A stretch of DNA of 64,000 nt from Stichopus chloronotus (taxonomy: Eukaryota; Echinodermata; Holothuroidea; Aspidochirotida; Stichopodidae), in assembly GCA_021234535.1 (NCBI GenBank), contig CM037842.1, positions 7,769,845-7,833,844 of the forward strand, in the 5' to 3' direction. This document shows positions 53,501 to 59,500 of this stretch, one piece after another. The notes beneath the pieces are model-generated. The model was not told the DNA's origin, did no database searches, and saw only the letters and a list, made by a program, of their open reading frames with translations. Positions within the stretch are counted from its first letter, which is position 1. The number at the start of each line of letters is the position of its first letter. The translations under genes were made by a program, and so were the position numbers.

Positions 53501-56500
53501 AATACAGTAATGGGTTGGGATACAGTAATGGGTTATGATACAGTTATGGGTTGTGATACAGTGATGTGTAGTGATACAGTTATGGGTTGTGATAGAGTGA
53601 TGGGTTGTGATACACTAATGAGTTGGGATACAGTAATGGGTTATGGTACAGTAATGGGTTATGATACAGTAATGGGTTGTGATACAGTGATGGGTTGTGA
53701 TACAGTAATGGGTTATGATACAGTAATGGGTTGGGATACAGTAATGGGTTGTGATACAGTAATGGGTTGTGATACAGTAATGGATTCAGAAACTGCAGGG
53801 AACCCAATAAACCCACAAATCACAAGACAGGAATCTCCCATAAGCTACTTGTCAAGGCAGAAAACTGTTTTTTTCTAACTTATGGTACTCCGTAACAGAT
53901 GGAAAATTCCTGTTTGAAAGGGTTGCGTCAGGCCGGACAGCGGTTTCTTTTTCAACAATACAATTACATAATAGGGTAGAAAATCCCTTGTATAAGCTGT
54001 AGGCCACCCAGCTAGTTTTTTTGTTGTGGTGGATGCGATTACGTAATGGGGTGGAAAATCCTCAGTAGACAGGGTTGGGGGTTACGTAATCAGCTTGGGC
54101 AGGATCTGTGATTAGCAATTACTGAATCTAAGGAATAAAGACTAACTTAGAGGGAGTTACGTAATAGGACTTTTGGGGAATCCTGGTTAAAACAGGGTCG
54201 CTACCCTAGGGACTAGCACTGGTAGCCACGTTGCCGGGGCTGTAACATGTGCAGAGCCAATTTCTTAGCTGCGGTTGGGCATAGACTACTGTGTGGGTAG
54301 ACCACCAGCAAACTTAGAAAATAAGGCTGCAATTTTTCAGTGAGGTTCTCGTGAGAGGGTGTCTCCGTGGCCACCTTTTTCGGGTCATCTCCAGGGTCTG
54401 TTATCGTTCCAACCGCATTGAGCCAACAAAAAGCACTTCGACCACTCAGAAAACATAGTTGTTTTAATGTTAAAAGTCTCAACCAATATTCTAAGTATTA
54501 ATGTTGAAAAGTCTCAACCCATGTTCAAAGTATTCATGTTGAAAAGTCTCAACAGAAATTTTGTTTTCTTTCACAAGTTAAATTTCAGGGAACAATAAAA
54601 TCTGTACTCATATTTAGTCTGCTTCTCTCGTGTTGTTGTTTGTGTTAAGAATCTAGGGGATGTTCAAATTTAATTTTGCACATCACACCACTTAAAAAAA
54701 AAATGCAGCAGAGTTTATCCATGGTTAAATAAATAGTCAACCTATCAGACAAGGTCTGTGGACTCAGAGAGACTGTGCTACGCTAACCCTATTGTTGAGA
54801 AACATCCAAGTGTGTAATACTGTCCAGCACTATTGAGAGGTGGGCCTCTTATCTGATCACTGTGTTTGCACAGGGAATGACCATGGTCAGGGAGACAAAC
54901 GAATCAGTGTACTGGAGCAGAGAATCTTTCTAAGACTAGCTAATGGGAATTCCCTCTAATGCACAGGGAAATGCTGGCAATTTTAATAATGATAAAGACA
55001 TTCAAAGGATTAAAGGGCAAGTGTTATTGATGATGAATATGTTAAAATTTAATTACTGATTTGATCAAATGGAATAAGTAAGTCAAGTGTACTACCTGTT
55101 CAGCCATTCAATTGAATATAAAACAACCAAAATTAAAAAAAAAAAACTAGATACTCTAAAGTCATGCTAAGACCATGAGAACATCTACTCAATGCAGTGT
55201 TCTTTGACAGTCAGGAAATAGAGGTATCATATGTTATGGCAGAAAGATTGATTCCTTACACAATGGGTTTCATGTGGCAATTTACAGCTATGCAATATGC
55301 CATCAGGAAATAGAGGTATCATTTGTTAGGCATAAAGATTGATTCCTTACACAAAGGGTTTCATGTGGCAATTTACAGCTATGCAATATGCCATCAGGAA
55401 ATAGAGGTATCATATGTTATGGCAGAAAGATTGATTCCTTACACAATGGATTTCATGTGGCAATTTACAGCTATGCAATATGCCATCAGGAAATAGAGGT
55501 ATCATTTGTTAGGCATAAACATTGATTCCTTACACAAAGGGTTTCATGTGGCAATTTACAGCTATGCAATATGCCATCAGGAAATAGGGGTATCATTTGT
55601 TAAGCATAAAGATTGATTCCTTACACAAAGGGTTTCATGTGGAATTTACCAGCTATGCAATATGCCATCAGGAAATAGGGGTATCATTTGTTAGGCATAA
55701 AGATTGATTCCCTACACAAAGGGTTTCATGTGGAATTTACCAGCTATGCAATATGCCATCAGGAAATAGAGGTATCATATGTTATGGCATAAAGATTGAT
55801 TCCTTACACAATGGGTTTCATGTGGAATTTACCAGCTATGCAATATGCCATCAGGAAATAGGGGTATCATTTGTTAGGCATAAAGATTGATTCCCTACAC
55901 AAAGGGTTTCATGTGGAATTTACCAGCTATGCAATATGCCATCAGGAAATAGAGGTATCATATGTTATGGCAGAAAGATTGATTCCTTACACAATGGGTT
56001 TCATGTGGCAATTTACAGCTATGCAATATGCCATCAGGAAATAGAGGTATCATTTGTTAGGCATAAAGATTGATTCCTTACACAAAGGGTTTCATGTGGC
56101 AATTTACAGCTATGCAATATGCCATCAGGAAATAGGGGTATCATTTGTTAGGCATAAAGATTGATTCCTTACACAAAGGGTTTCATGTGGAATTTACCAG
56201 CTATGCAATATGCCATCAGGAAATAGGGGTATCATTTGTTAGGCATAAAGATTGATTCCTTACACAAAGGGTTTCATGTGGAATTTACCAGCTATGCAAT
56301 ATGCCATCAGGAAATAGGGGTATCATTTGTTAGGCATAAAGATTGATTCCCTACACAAAGGGTTTCATGTGGAATTTACCAGCTATGCAATATGCCATCA
56401 GGAAATAGAGGTATCATATGTTATGGCATAAAGATTGATTCCTTACACAATGGGTTTCATGTGGAATTTACCAGCTATGCAATATGCCATCAGGAAATAG

Positions 56501-59500
56501 GGGTATCATTGTTAGGCATAAAGATTGATTCCCTACACAAAGGGTTTCATGTGGAATTTACCAGCTATGCAATATGCCATCAGGAAATAGAGGTATCATA
56601 TTTATGGCAGAAAGATTGATTCCTTACACAATGGGTTTCATGTGGCAATTTACAGCTATGCAATATGCCATCAGGAAATAGAGGTATCATTTGTTAGGCA
56701 TAAAGATTGATTCCTTACACAAAGGGTTTCATGTGGCAATTTACAGCTATGCAATATGCCATCAGGAAATAGGGGTATCATTTGTTAGGCATAAAGATTG
56801 ATTCCTTACACAAAGGGTTTCATGTGGAATTTACCAGCTATGCAATATGCCATCAGGAAATAGGGGTATCATTTGTTAGGCATAAAGATTGATTCCTTAC
56901 ACAAAGGGTTTCATGTGGAATTTACCAGCTATGCAATATGCCATCAGGAAATAGGGGTATCATTTGTTAGGCATAAAGATTGATTCTTACACAAAGGGTT
57001 TCATGTGGAATTTACCAGCTATGCAATATGCCATCAGGAAATAGGGGTATCATTTGTTAGGCATAAAGATTGATTTCTTACACAAAGGGTTTCATGTGGA
57101 ATTTACCAGCTATGCAATATGCCATCAGGAAATAGAGGTATCATATGTTATGGCAGAAAGATTGATTCCTTACACAAAGGGTTTCATGTGGCAATTTACA
57201 GCTATGCAATATGCCATCAGGAAATAGGGCTATCATTTGTTAGGCATAAAGATTGATTTCTTACACAAAGGGTTTCATGTGGAATTTACCAGCTATGCAA
57301 TATGCCATCAGGAAATAGAGGTATCATATGTTATGGCAGAAAGATTGATTCCTTACACAAAGGGTTTCATGTGGCAATTTACAGCTATGCAATATGCCAT
57401 CAGGAAATAGGGGTATCATTTGTTAGGCATAAAGATTGATTCCTTACACAAAGGGTTTCATGTGGAATTTACCAGCTATGCAATATGCCATCAGGAAATA
57501 GAGGTATCATATGTTATGGCAGAAAGATTGATTCCTTACACAAAGGGTTTCATGTGGCAATTTACAGCTATGCAATATGCCATCAGGAAATAGGGCTATC
57601 ATTTGTTAGGCATAAAGATTGATTCCTTACACAAAGGGTTTCATGTGGAATTTACCAGCTATGCAATATGCCATCAGGAAATAGGGGTATCATTTGTTAG
57701 GCATAAAGATTGATTCCTTACACAAAGGGTTTCATGTGGAATTTACCAGCTATGCAATATGCCATCAGGAAATAGGGGTATCATTTGTTAGGCATAAAGA
57801 TTGATTCCTTACACACAGGGTTTCACGTGGCAATTTACCAGCTATGCAATATGCCATCAGGAAATAGGGGTATCATTTGTTAGGCATAAAGATTGATTCC
57901 TTACACACAGGGTTTCATGTGGCAATTTACCAGCTATGCAATATGCCATCAGGAAATAGGGGTATCATTTGTTAGGCATAAAGATTGATTCCTTACACAC
58001 AAAGGGTTTTATGTGACTCTGTGAGGGATTCAATTCTGATCTTACGATCAAAGCCCTGAACATGGCCAGGACAAGTCATTATAAGCTGACCAAAAGACAA
58101 ATGTGGATTTCTCTCTTAAGATGGGCCAGAGACTGCAAAAACCACTGCCAACATCCTCGATCAAGTGATGAAGGTCGTAGGCTCTGAGGACAGAGTTTTT
58201 CTCCTAAAAGTTTCAAATCAACGGAAACAAAACTGACAGTTGACTCTGGCTGTGACCCTGAGATACTGTAGCTGCTATGTAAACTGGTCACTGGAACACG
58301 AGATCAGTGTTCTATGAACCTAGTACAAGCCATACCAGATAGTATTCTGCAAGACTAATTTCAAACTTTCATATCTCAGTTCTTTCCCTCAAAAAGTTTT
58401 TTCACTCTATTTTATTCAACAAGTTATTTTTATTTCATTGTAAGATGACATTTTTTAATTCTCTCACAATATATGTTGTTGGGATTATTCATGTCTTTAA
58501 TGTGATGTTTACATTACGTAATCTAAAATGTAGCATAGAAATAATCACCTGGACAGTTATTGCTGATTTACGAGTCATAGTCTGGTATGTTCCCTTGAAC
58601 TGAACATTATCAAAAAGATCATAAACTGGACACTGGAAATATAAAAAGAAATTATTGATAATTTAAAATAATAATAATGACTTACAGTAAAGAATGTATC
58701 ATTTTAATTAAATCCATTGTAAAAAGTGGACTCAATGAATCTATTGCAGCCGCATCATTCATTATAAGACAGTTAGGGCATTCATGAGTAACTTTTAAGT
58801 TGTAGTGTTTTCATGAGTGACTTTAACTTGAAGTGATTCTAAGAGTGAAGTTAAAGTTGTAGTGTTTTCATGAGAAACTGTAAAGAAGAAATGTTTTCAT
58901 AAGTACTGTAACTTTGAAGTTGTAGTGCTTCCATAAGTAATCTTAGTACTGCTTTCATGGGTATTAACCAGTGTATCCACACTTATTTACCACCTGGATT
59001 CAAAATTCCTACCCCCACATGACAAAACCACTAGTGAAAACATGACATCAGATTGCCAAATTTTGCCTACTATAGACAGTACGTAGTCCAAAATGGAATG
59101 AAAGTTCTTTTGAATACTGTAATGCTCATATCAAGGACAAAGAAGGTCTATATTCTATGAAAACTTTTCAAGGATGGAGTTAGCACATAACAGACATCTT
59201 TAACAGGCAAATACGATTGTATTATTCTATAGTACATGATCCAGTAATTGTCCACTTACAATACACTGTGGTATTATCAATGTGGTTGAAGCACTTTAAA
59301 CAAAACAAATTGTTCAAGGGGGAAAAAAAAAAAAAATTGAAGGATGATATTTGATTATTTGAAGAATTTCTTTATTGAAAAATATTTATTTTCAAACAAC
59401 AAATCTGTCCTTGTAAAGGTAAAGTCCTTCAGAAATGATCAAATGTTATTTAATTAATGCTTTTAATGACTGAATGATAGTCATAGCAATGTATCAGCAA

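Noticed and set aside
53384..53878. 164-residue pentapeptide repeat protein
   Set aside because: It is the translation of a stop-free 15-bp minisatellite, open on both strands, without start context or splice sites.
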